Below are positions 33,967 through 41,291 of a DNA stretch of 64,000 bases, one piece after another. Position 1 is the stretch's first letter. Each line of letters begins with the position of its first letter. The notes under the pieces were generated by a model. That model did no database searches, was not told where the DNA came from, and saw only the letters and a program-made list of their open reading frames with translations. The translations under genes and the position numbers were made by a program. Origin of the DNA: Novosphingobium sp. (GTDB taxonomy: Bacteria > Pseudomonadota > Alphaproteobacteria > Sphingomonadales > Sphingomonadaceae); assembly GCF_024642085.1 (NCBI RefSeq), contig NZ_JAHEBV010000008.1, positions 1 to 64,000 on the forward strand, read 5' to 3'.

Positions 33967-34764
33967 ATGACGGCGGCCTACCAGACGATCACGGTGGAGA
34001 AACGTGGCCAAACCGATTGGCTGACGCTCAATCGCCCCGATGCGCTCAACACGATCAACGCCGCCATGGTGGGTGAGCTCAACGACTACTTCGGCAAGCT
34101 TTATCACGATGGAACGGTCCGCGTGGTGGTGCTGCGCGGTACGGGCAAGGCTTTTTGCGCCGGGCTCGATATCAAGGAACACGAACGCGGCGAAGTGCCG
34201 TTCGGCGGGGGCTTCGGATTTCAGGGCTGGCTGGCCGATGTCTATATCAAGATGCGGCGCTGCCCCCAGCCAATTGTCTCGCTGATCCACGGGCCGGCCT
34301 GCGGTGGCGGGTTTGCCTTTGCGCTTGCCAGCGACATACGCCTGGCCGGGGAAAGCGCGCGGATGAACGCCGCCTTCATCCGCATCGGCCTGTCATCGTG
34401 CGACATGGGGGTAAGCTATTTCCTGCCCCGGCTGGTCGGCGGATCGGTCGCGGCTGAGCTGATGCTTACCGGGCGTTTCCTGCTCGCGCAGCGTGCCCAC
34501 GCCCTGGGGCTGGTGGCCGAAGTTGTGCCTGACGATCAGCTGGAAGCCGCGGCGCAGCCGTGGATCGACGATCTGCTTCACGCTTCCCCCATGGGTCTGC
34601 GGATGACCAAGGAAGGGTTGGCGATGGGCATTGATGCCAGTAGCCTGGAAAGCGCCATGGCGATCGAGAACCGCAACCAGGTCCTTACCTCCAAAAGTGC
34701 CAATTTCGCCGAAGGCATGCGTGCCTTTATGGAAAAGCGCAGACCTGACTACACCCCCGATTGA
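33967..34764 (+). CDS. Enoyl-CoA hydratase/isomerase family protein
   Basis: 265-residue crotonase-fold protein. The oxyanion-hole segments are FCAGLDIKEH and GPACGGGFAFALASDIRLA. In canonical enoyl-CoA hydratase the first catalytic Glu lies in the following helix (PE-I/L); here the corresponding stretch is MNAAFIRIGLSSCDMGVSYFLPRLVG and that Glu is not seen, while the second Glu is probably in AAELMLTG. The enzyme may therefore catalyse isomerisation or another crotonase reaction rather than classical hydration. The gene lies 17 bp upstream of the FadH-like gene. Confidence 0.88.
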   Translation: MTAAYQTITVEKRGQTDWLTLNRPDALNTINAAMVGELNDYFGKLYHDGTVRVVVLRGTGKAFCAGLDIKEHERGEVPFGGGFGFQGWLADVYIKMRRCPQPIVSLIHGPACGGGFAFALASDIRLAGESARMNAAFIRIGLSSCDMGVSYFLPRLVGGSVAAELMLTGRFLLAQRAHALGLVAEVVPDDQLEAAAQPWIDDLLHASPMGLRMTKEGLAMGIDASSLESAMAIENRNQVLTSKSANFAEGMRAFMEKRRPDYTPD

Positions 34765-34781
34765 CCGTGAGGATTTGACCA

Positions 34782-36815
34782 ATGACCCCGCACCCGCGCT
34801 ATCCGCACGTGTTCTCGCCGCTCAAGATCGGCAATACTTTGGTCAAGAACCGCATCCTGATGGGATCGATGCACACCGGCCTGGAAGACCAGCCCGACGC
34901 GGCAGAGCGGCTGTCCGCCTATTTCGTCGAGCGGGCAAAAGGCGGGGTCGGCATGATCATCACTGGCGGGATCGGGCCGCACCCCACGGCCGGGTACGGC
35001 GCCAAGCTGCTGGATGACAAGGACGCGGCGCTGCACCGCCAGGTGACCGAAGCAGTCCACGCGGCCGCGCCCGATGTGAAGATTGTCATGCAGATCCTCC
35101 ATACCGGGCCATTGGCTGGCACTGCCGACTGTGTCGCGCCATCGCCGGTCAAATCGCGGATCGGCCGCCATGCCCCCAATGAACTTACCGAAGAAGGCAT
35201 TGCCGAACAGATAGCCGCCTTTGCCAACTGCGCCCGGCTGGCCCAACAGGCAGGCTATGACGGGGTAGAGATCATCGGTTCTGCGGGCTATCTCATTTCC
35301 ACTTTCCTCGTTGAAAAGACCAACCAGCGCACCGACCAGTGGGGCGGATCGTGGGACAACCGGATGCGCTTCCCGCGCGAAGTGATCCGCGCGGTGCGGG
35401 CAGCAGTCGGCCTGGATTTCGTGGTAATTTTCCGGATCGCGGCGATGGACATGCTCCAAGGCGGCATGGCCTGGGATGAAGTGGTCAGCCTGGCCCAGGC
35501 GCTTGAAGCGGACGGCGTGGACGTCATCTCCACCCACTTCTGCTGGCACGAAAGCTTTGTCCCGACCATCGCCACCATGGTGCCCCGTGCGGCCTTTACC
35601 CAGGTGACTGGGCGCTTGAGAAAGGCGCTGTCGATCCCGGTCATTACCAGCAACCGGATCAACATGCCCCAGGTTGCCGAAGATGTGCTGGCCCGCGGCG
35701 ATGCCGATCTGGTTTCGATGGCGCGGCCGATGCTGGCCGATGCCGAGCTGGTTAACAAGGCGCGCGAGGGCCGCGAGGACGAGATCAATACCTGCATCGC
35801 CTGCAATCAGGCGTGTCTGGATCACACCTTTACCGGCAAGCTCACATCATGCCTGGTCAACGCCCGTGCCTGCCGCGAGACCGAGATCGCCGTGCTGCCC
35901 GCCGCTGCGCCCAGGCGGATCGCCGTGGTCGGCGCAGGTCCGGCCGGGCTGGCCTATGCCGCCATTGCTGCCGAGCGCGGGCACAAGGTAACGCTTTATG
36001 ATGCGGCGGACGAAATCGGCGGGCAATTCAATCTTGCCAAGCAAATCCCCGGCAAGGAAGAGTTCTATGAAACCCTGCGCTATTTCGCCCGGATGATCGA
36101 GGTGCACGGCATTGATCTGCGGCTTGGCACCCGCATCGATGCGGCCCGTCTGAAGGACGCCGGGTTTGATGAAGTCATTGTCGCCACCGGAATAACCCCG
36201 CGCAGACCGGTGCTGGACGGGATCGATCATCCCAAGGCGGTCAGCTATGTCGATGTGATCAGGGGCAAAGCCCCGGTCGGACAGAAGGTTGCTATCATGG
36301 GCGCTGGCGGGATTGGCTTCGACGTCGCCGAACTGATCACTCACCAGGGGACCAGCGCGGCGCTGGATGTCGCCGTCTTTGCCCGCGAATGGGGGGTTGA
36401 TTTTGCCAACCACCCGCGCGGCGGTGTAACCGGAATCGAACCTCAGGTGGCCAGCAACGGCCGCGAAGTGACCCTGCTCCAGCGCAAGGCCACCCCGGTC
36501 GGCCAAGGCCTGGGCAAGACCACCGGCTGGACCCACCGCCTGACCCTGCAGCGGCGCGGCGTGAAGATGGTGTCGGGCATCGAGTATGACCGCATCGACG
36601 ATGCCGGCCTGCACTGCCGGATCAACGGCGAGCCGGTACTGATGGAAGTAGACACGGTGATCGTCTGTGCCGGACAGGAACCGGCACGCGGGCTTTACGA
36701 TGACCTGGTCGCCCTTGGCATTTCCGCCCAGCTTATCGGCGGCGCCTTTGAAGCCGCCGAACTCGACGCCAAACGAGCGATCAAACAGGCGACCGAACTG
36801 GCCGTGGCCGCGTGA
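34782..36815 (+). CDS. 2,4-dienoyl-CoA reductase-like NADH:flavin oxidoreductase
   Basis: 677-residue fusion of an OYE-type FMN barrel (about 1-360) and an FAD/NAD(P) disulfide-reductase module (about 370-670), as in FadH. The 4Fe-4S cysteines are seen as CIACNQACLDHTFTGKLTSCLVNARAC. The active-site segment YDGVEIIGSAGYLISTFL matches the catalytic Tyr region of FadH, and WHESFVPTIAT the partner His. The FAD-binding IAVVGAGPAGLAYA starts near 376. It likely reduces dienoyl-CoA, or a related alpha,beta-unsaturated CoA ester, in the pathway of the upstream genes. Confidence 0.92.
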   Translation: MTPHPRYPHVFSPLKIGNTLVKNRILMGSMHTGLEDQPDAAERLSAYFVERAKGGVGMIITGGIGPHPTAGYGAKLLDDKDAALHRQVTEAVHAAAPDVKIVMQILHTGPLAGTADCVAPSPVKSRIGRHAPNELTEEGIAEQIAAFANCARLAQQAGYDGVEIIGSAGYLISTFLVEKTNQRTDQWGGSWDNRMRFPREVIRAVRAAVGLDFVVIFRIAAMDMLQGGMAWDEVVSLAQALEADGVDVISTHFCWHESFVPTIATMVPRAAFTQVTGRLRKALSIPVITSNRINMPQVAEDVLARGDADLVSMARPMLADAELVNKAREGREDEINTCIACNQACLDHTFTGKLTSCLVNARACRETEIAVLPAAAPRRIAVVGAGPAGLAYAAIAAERGHKVTLYDAADEIGGQFNLAKQIPGKEEFYETLRYFARMIEVHGIDLRLGTRIDAARLKDAGFDEVIVATGITPRRPVLDGIDHPKAVSYVDVIRGKAPVGQKVAIMGAGGIGFDVAELITHQGTSAALDVAVFAREWGVDFANHPRGGVTGIEPQVASNGREVTLLQRKATPVGQGLGKTTGWTHRLTLQRRGVKMVSGIEYDRIDDAGLHCRINGEPVLMEVDTVIVCAGQEPARGLYDDLVALGISAQLIGGAFEAAELDAKRAIKQATELAVAA

Positions 36816-37432
36816 AGTGATGAGGTAGGTGAAGGGAAGCCAAAAATCTGTGTATCAATTTGATTTATCTATAGTTTATCCTGAAGCAATCCGGCAGTGG
36901 CCCCAATATGGCCCCCTGCGTCGTTGGATACCTGTGGAAATCCTGAGATAATAAAAGATTTGGGCAGGCTACAACGTCCGACTTGTCGGACATAGCAGTC
37001 ATTCCGAAGGCAATTTATTTTAGTCTGCACCTGCCGTCCATTCATAACTTGGAATGTCGGCATCTGGATCGTAACTAAGGCAGCAATCGCGATCAGAAGA
37101 GCAAGGTGCCAGACGCCCATCCTACCTCGCAAATGAGCGCTCTCATCACCTGTTGCAGCTGCTCGAAACCAAGGACAAGGCCGCGCATTTGCTTGATGCG
37201 TTTCTGAACCATTTCCGGTAACGGCAGCTTTCGGAGCGGCGATAGGCCGAGCGAAATGACCGAAATCAGGACGCACAGCCGACGTGCCGGTTCGCTGCTC
37301 GAAATATCGGCTATCCATATAGGCGCAGCTAAGAGGAGCCCTTCCGGATCGTCCAACAAACCTGCCGTCAGCTTCCGCTAACAGAGCCGCCGTTTGAACC
37401 CTCAAATCGAACCACCGGATCCTGCCGTTTGT
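36816..37432. other. 617-bp non-coding, less GC-rich region
   Basis: Between fadH-like and the first citrate synthase. No open frame has protein-like composition; the longest minus-strand frames (36869-37405 and 37093-37359) are compositionally odd and lack ribosome sites. A perfect palindrome GTCCGAC-TT-GTCGGAC is at 36976-36991. The start of the block is AT-rich (36840-36885). It may be the edge of an acquired segment or a degraded repeat. Confidence 0.5.
36976..36991. repeat. Short perfect inverted repeat
   Basis: GTCCGACTTGTCGGAC, 7-bp arms around two bases, inside an otherwise featureless gap. It could be an operator, a hairpin in a small transcript or a dispersed palindrome. Confidence 0.35.
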
Positions 37433-38512
37433 TCACGCCGCAATTTGCGGAACAGGTCCAATGTAGATTGACGCCGGGCGGATTAGTCTGCCGTTTGCAA
37501 CCTGCTCGCGTGCATGCGCGATCCATCCCAGGGAGCGCCCCATCGCAAAGACGCAGGTAAACTCGTCAGGATCGAAGCCCAGAGCCTCAAGCAAAAGCGC
37601 GGTGTAAAACTCAACGTTCGTTTGCAAGGAGCGATCCGGCTTGCGCTCACGCAGAATCTCCAATGCAGCGGCCTCCACAGCCTCAGCATGGGCAAGTCGA
37701 CCGGAATGCGGCCCCAAAATGCGGACTGCTTTCTTCAGAGCGTCCGCGCGCGGATCGCGGACGCGGTAGATGCGGTGTCCAAAGCCCATCAATCTGTCAC
37801 CCCGGTCGATTGCCTGCTCGATCCAGGTCCGGGCGTTGCTGGCATCGCCAATCTCGTCCAGCATCTCGATCACCGGACCAGGTGCGCCACCATGCAGCGG
37901 ACCCTTCAAGGTGCTGATCCCGGTGAGAACGGCAGAGTTTAGGCCCGCCAGTGTTGATGCGGTGACGCGCGCAGCGAAGGTCGAGGCATTCAGGCCATGA
38001 TCGCAGACCGTTACGAGATAGGTGTCGAGTGCCGCGGCTTCTTCGGGCGTCGGCGCGACACCCTTCATCATCCGCAATATATCGGTGGCGTGATCCAGCG
38101 AGGGATCAGGGGAGATCAGCGGCATCCCTCGCCGCGCGCGGGCAACCGCAGCCGTGAACACAGACACGCCAGCCAGAAGAAGCAAGGCGATCTTCAGGTT
38201 GTCGCCGTCGGGTATCCGCGCGATCAGCGCGCGAACGGCCTCAACCGCGTTCAAACCAGGTGGGATCGCGTTGACTACATTCGCATATTCGAAGGCTTCG
38301 ACCCGAGCCTGCCCCAATTGTACATCGAGCTCTCCGATATCGGGAAGGTCTTCGAAAAAGCCATCCAGCAGGAGATGTGCAGCCTCGGCAAAGCGGATGC
38401 GCTCCGCCAGCTGGTCGAGCTCATATCCACGGATAACCAGATGGCCTCCTACGCCATCGACATCGGACAGTATCGTGTGGGCGGCAACCACGCCCTCGAG
38501 CCCTTCGGCCAT
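37433..38512 (-). CDS. Citrate synthase family protein (Glu in place of catalytic Asp)
   Basis: 359 residues with the citrate/methylcitrate synthase fold, which condenses acetyl-CoA or propionyl-CoA with oxaloacetate. His residues are in GPLHGGAPGPVIEML and MGFGHRIYRVRDPRA. The segment equivalent to NVDFYSG of E. coli GltA reads NVEFYTA, so the catalytic Asp appears replaced by Glu. The ATG at 38512 is preferred because CAGGAG lies 8 bp upstream; 38569 adds residues without similarity. It diverges from the HTH-citrate synthase and is shorter than the housekeeping GltA (about 430). Confidence 0.87.
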   Translation of the reverse strand: MAEGLEGVVAAHTILSDVDGVGGHLVIRGYELDQLAERIRFAEAAHLLLDGFFEDLPDIGELDVQLGQARVEAFEYANVVNAIPPGLNAVEAVRALIARIPDGDNLKIALLLLAGVSVFTAAVARARRGMPLISPDPSLDHATDILRMMKGVAPTPEEAAALDTYLVTVCDHGLNASTFAARVTASTLAGLNSAVLTGISTLKGPLHGGAPGPVIEMLDEIGDASNARTWIEQAIDRGDRLMGFGHRIYRVRDPRADALKKAVRILGPHSGRLAHAEAVEAAALEILRERKPDRSLQTNVEFYTALLLEALGFDPDEFTCVFAMGRSLGWIAHAREQVANGRLIRPASIYIGPVPQIAA

Positions 38513-38556
38513 GAATGAAACTCCTGCACTTGACGCGGGCAGAGTTCCGACAGAAG

Positions 38557-38588
38557 TTGATTTCGTCAATCTTGATCAATTTAATCAA
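38557..38588. promoter_or_regulatory. TTGAT half-sites between citrate synthase genes
   Basis: Three TTGAT elements occur: 38557-38561 and 38572-38576 on the plus strand and, inverted as ATCAA, 38584-38588. The middle one forms the palindrome TTGATCAA at 38572-38579. They lie in the 95-bp divergent promoter region and may be bound by the helix-turn-helix of the downstream citrate synthase (inference). Confidence 0.45.
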
Positions 38589-38607
38589 TATAAAGGCTCC
38601 GAGAACG

Positions 38608-39759
38608 ATGACGGGCTGGTTGACTGCTGAGGAAGTGATGGACCGCTTGGGTCTAAAGCCGCAGACCCTATATGCCTATGTCAGTCGCGGCAGGATCGAG
38701 GCGCGCCGGGACGACGGGGATGCGCGGCGCAGTGCCTATCGCGCAGCCGATGTCGCCAGGCTGGAAAAGCGCAGGGCACGCGGAAAAGGGTCCGCGGCCG
38801 TTGCCGAAGACGCTATTGCCTGGGGCGAACCGGTGCTGGCCTCATCAATCACGACAATCGCCCACGGCAAGCTGTGGTACAGGGGGCAGGACGCAGCGGC
38901 GCTGGCCGAAACGGCACGACTCGAGGACGTTGCACGCCTGTTGTGGGATTGCGGCGAGGAACGCTTCCCCGTGCAAACCAACAACATCGCGCCCGGGCGT
39001 CCGCATGATCGAATGTTTCAAGCTCTGGCATGGCGGGCGGCGACCAGCCCCGCGATGCACGGACGCCGCCCCGAAGCCCTCTATTTCGAGGCCGCATCGC
39101 TGCTCGACCTCATGGTTGATGCCGTGGCTGGTGGTTCTGCCGACGGCCCAATGCATCTGCGGCTTGGCCGAGCCTGGGGATGCGATGACGCAGGGACCGA
39201 TCTGGTCCGGCGTTCCCTGGTCCTTCTGGCCGACCATGAATTAAACGCCTCCACCTTCGCTGCGCGAGTCACTGCATCGACAGGTGCCTCATTGGCAGCC
39301 TGCGCACTGTCCGGCCTGAATGCGCTTTCCGGCCCCCTGCATGGCGGAATGGCTGTGCGGGTTCGCAGCTTCTGCGAAGAGGCCCAAAAGCGAGGTGCTC
39401 ATGAGGCTGTCACGGAACGTCTCGCAAGTGGCGGCTATATACCAGGCTTTGGCCATCCTCTCTATCCCCACGGAGATCCGCGGGCAAAGGCTTTGCTGAC
39501 CGCGTTTGCACCATCCAACGAGCATGTTGCGCTTGCTGGCACGGTTCGCGAAATCACTGGCGAATTACCGAACATCGACTTTGCATTGACGGCATTAAGC
39601 GATGCCGCGCACCTGCCGGATGATGCTCCATTCCAAGTCTTCGCCACGGCGCGTTGCACCGGGTGGATCGCCCATGCTCTCGAACAATCTCGAACCGGAC
39701 GCCTGATCCGGCCCAGAGCCAGATACATTGGCATCGCGCCTGTCGCCGCGTTACCATGA
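38608..39759 (+). CDS. Citrate synthase with N-terminal HTH domain
   Basis: 383 residues. The first 50 form a MerR/excisionase-like helix-turn-helix: LTAEEVMDRLGLKPQTLYAYVSRGRIEARRD. The rest is a citrate synthase domain with His in GPLHGGMAVRVRSF and PGFGHPLYPHGDPRA, and Asp in NIDFALTAL, so the catalytic triad looks complete, unlike its divergent neighbour. It may be an enzyme that also binds DNA, or a sensor that uses the citrate synthase fold to detect an acyl-CoA or keto acid. The start at 38608 (MTGWLTAEE) begins directly with the HTH. Confidence 0.88.
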   Translation: MTGWLTAEEVMDRLGLKPQTLYAYVSRGRIEARRDDGDARRSAYRAADVARLEKRRARGKGSAAVAEDAIAWGEPVLASSITTIAHGKLWYRGQDAAALAETARLEDVARLLWDCGEERFPVQTNNIAPGRPHDRMFQALAWRAATSPAMHGRRPEALYFEAASLLDLMVDAVAGGSADGPMHLRLGRAWGCDDAGTDLVRRSLVLLADHELNASTFAARVTASTGASLAACALSGLNALSGPLHGGMAVRVRSFCEEAQKRGAHEAVTERLASGGYIPGFGHPLYPHGDPRAKALLTAFAPSNEHVALAGTVREITGELPNIDFALTALSDAAHLPDDAPFQVFATARCTGWIAHALEQSRTGRLIRPRARYIGIAPVAALP

Positions 39760-40071
39760 CCGCTAACAGAACAGACTTCGCGAGTCTCACAATTTTGTGC
39801 AGAGGCGGTCGTTCATATATAAACTTTAGGTTTGTAAAAATCTGTTGGATAAAAAATAAGGTTTTTATATAATTATGCTATAAATAATAGCAAATATCCT
39901 TCAGGCGATTAAAATCCCGTTCTTCGATTAGATCTGAAATTCTAATATCACTAACTTCATCAGATATCTGTTGAGCTATTCGAAAATTGGTGGATTCGAT
40001 CTCAACCCTGGACAGGGTCGCTCCAGGATTTCGGACGAAGAACAGAAATCGCCCAGGCTTGGCATCTCTTT
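39760..40071. other. AT-rich gap before the sugar locus
   Basis: 312 bp, the most AT-rich stretch of the window (39810-39900). It contains the coupled small open frame at 39878-40075 on the minus strand, listed separately, and otherwise nothing recognisable. The composition change suggests a junction between the chromosomal backbone and an acquired sugar island. Confidence 0.45.
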
Positions 40072-40075
40072 TCAT
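39878..40075 (-). CDS. Small hypothetical protein coupled to GH68 gene
   Basis: 65 residues, beginning MKRDAKPGRFLFFVRNPGATL and ending RDFNRLKDICYYL, with balanced composition and no hydrophobic segment. Its ATG overlaps the stop of the GH68 gene as ATGA, the arrangement seen between many real genes in this genome. The AT-rich codon use is unlike its neighbours. No homologue is recognised; a chance frame in AT-rich DNA remains possible. Confidence 0.35.
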   Translation of the reverse strand: MKRDAKPGRFLFFVRNPGATLSRVEIESTNFRIAQQISDEVSDIRISDLIEERDFNRLKDICYYL

Positions 40076-41253
40076 ACCTGTGCCCCGATATCGCAGATTG
40101 AGAGGTATTTGGATGAGCGCGTGGAAACACTTAGGCTTGATCGCGCGCCTTCGAGCGAAAGAGATACGAAGGGGGCGAAGGTTCCGCCAAAATGCGTGCG
40201 GCCAGCTGGTTTTAGCTGCGCAGCTTCATCATCGAGGCCCCAGTAATCGATGAATGCGGCGACCTGCAGGTCGGGCATTACCCACCAACTGTATGACTGG
40301 AACGGCTCGCTCATGGGATTGGCGAGAACCAAGCCATTTTGGTTGAGCAATTCCCACGGCCCTTCGACCGAATGGGCAGTTGCTCCGTAAAGACCTGTCG
40401 GCGCAGAGATGCCCGGCGCGAACACATGCGACTGAGTCGACCAGAACAGGTACAGGCGACCGTCACGGCGTACGATGTGCGGACGTTCCAGCTCGTTGTT
40501 GACATCTGTGGCGTCGATCAGTGGCGGCAAGGCGGTATAGGCACGGCCAGCCGCGTCGCCGCGCGCGATCCCGATGACGCCGTTGAATGCACGCGGGGCG
40601 GCAGCGGCTGAAGCGGTGAATAGCAGGTATCTGGCGCCGTCAGCGTCCTGCCACGGGCACGGATCGCGAAACGCCTTGATCTCGCCGGCGCGCCCCTCTC
40701 GCTGATCGGCGGGCATATATGGGCTGGCCGCGCGCAAAAGCTCCTCGGGCGACGACCACGCGCCGAATGGACAAGCCTGATCAGTCGTCAGGCTGGCCTT
40801 GGTTACGAACAGTCGCTGGCAAAAGCTCTGCGGGCATTCTCCCCTGATACCGGCTGCCGTGAAGTAGAGGGAAACGCTCGAACCTTCGAGGCGGGCAGCG
40901 CCCGACCACTCGCGGCTTCCTGGGGTAAGACCCTCAGCGATGGTCTGGCCAAGATGGAGATAGGTCGTGCCAGTGCGGTGAAAGGTGTGGATCCGGGCAT
41001 GGCCATGGCGTTCTTCAGGATCGGCAAAAGCCGGTGCGGCAAGCGCGAACCACAGTTCGCCGCCGCACCATGCAACCGGCTGGCCTGACGTGTCCGCAAG
41101 CGGCCAGGAATCCCACACGTCAAGGTCGGACGAAATCCGGTGGATTTGATCCGCCCCGATCACCGGCAAGCGTGCGGTGTCCGCGCAGTGCAAACCTTGC
41201 AGATCCTGGGCAGTCCAGTTGCGGGTCATTATCGCAGGCAGGGAAGCGTCCAT
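40072..41253 (-). CDS. Levansucrase/inulosucrase family GH68 enzyme
   Basis: 393 residues of a five-bladed beta-propeller that splits sucrose and transfers fructose to water or a growing fructan. The nucleophile is in VWDSWPL (Asp48 from this start), EWSGAA follows, the transition-state Asp is in FRDPCPW, and the acid/base Glu is in NNELERPHIV. FGGTFAPFVSL closes the fold. No signal peptide is visible; Zymomonas LevU and SacC of the same family are exported without one. The start is uncertain (TTG 41289, ATG 41253, ATG 41229). It is the last large gene of the halogenase operon. Confidence 0.88.
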   Translation of the reverse strand: MDASLPAIMTRNWTAQDLQGLHCADTARLPVIGADQIHRISSDLDVWDSWPLADTSGQPVAWCGGELWFALAAPAFADPEERHGHARIHTFHRTGTTYLHLGQTIAEGLTPGSREWSGAARLEGSSVSLYFTAAGIRGECPQSFCQRLFVTKASLTTDQACPFGAWSSPEELLRAASPYMPADQREGRAGEIKAFRDPCPWQDADGARYLLFTASAAAAPRAFNGVIGIARGDAAGRAYTALPPLIDATDVNNELERPHIVRRDGRLYLFWSTQSHVFAPGISAPTGLYGATAHSVEGPWELLNQNGLVLANPMSEPFQSYSWWVMPDLQVAAFIDYWGLDDEAAQLKPAGRTHFGGTFAPFVSLSLEGARSSLSVSTRSSKYLSICDIGAQV

Positions 41254-41291
41254 CACTGGCAAACCGGGCAAGGCAGTCTCGTCATGCAAGG

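Noticed and set aside
36869..37405. Minus-strand frame of 178 codons in the gap before the citrate synthase.
   Set aside because: Poor amino-acid composition and no ribosome site; more likely non-coding or degraded sequence.
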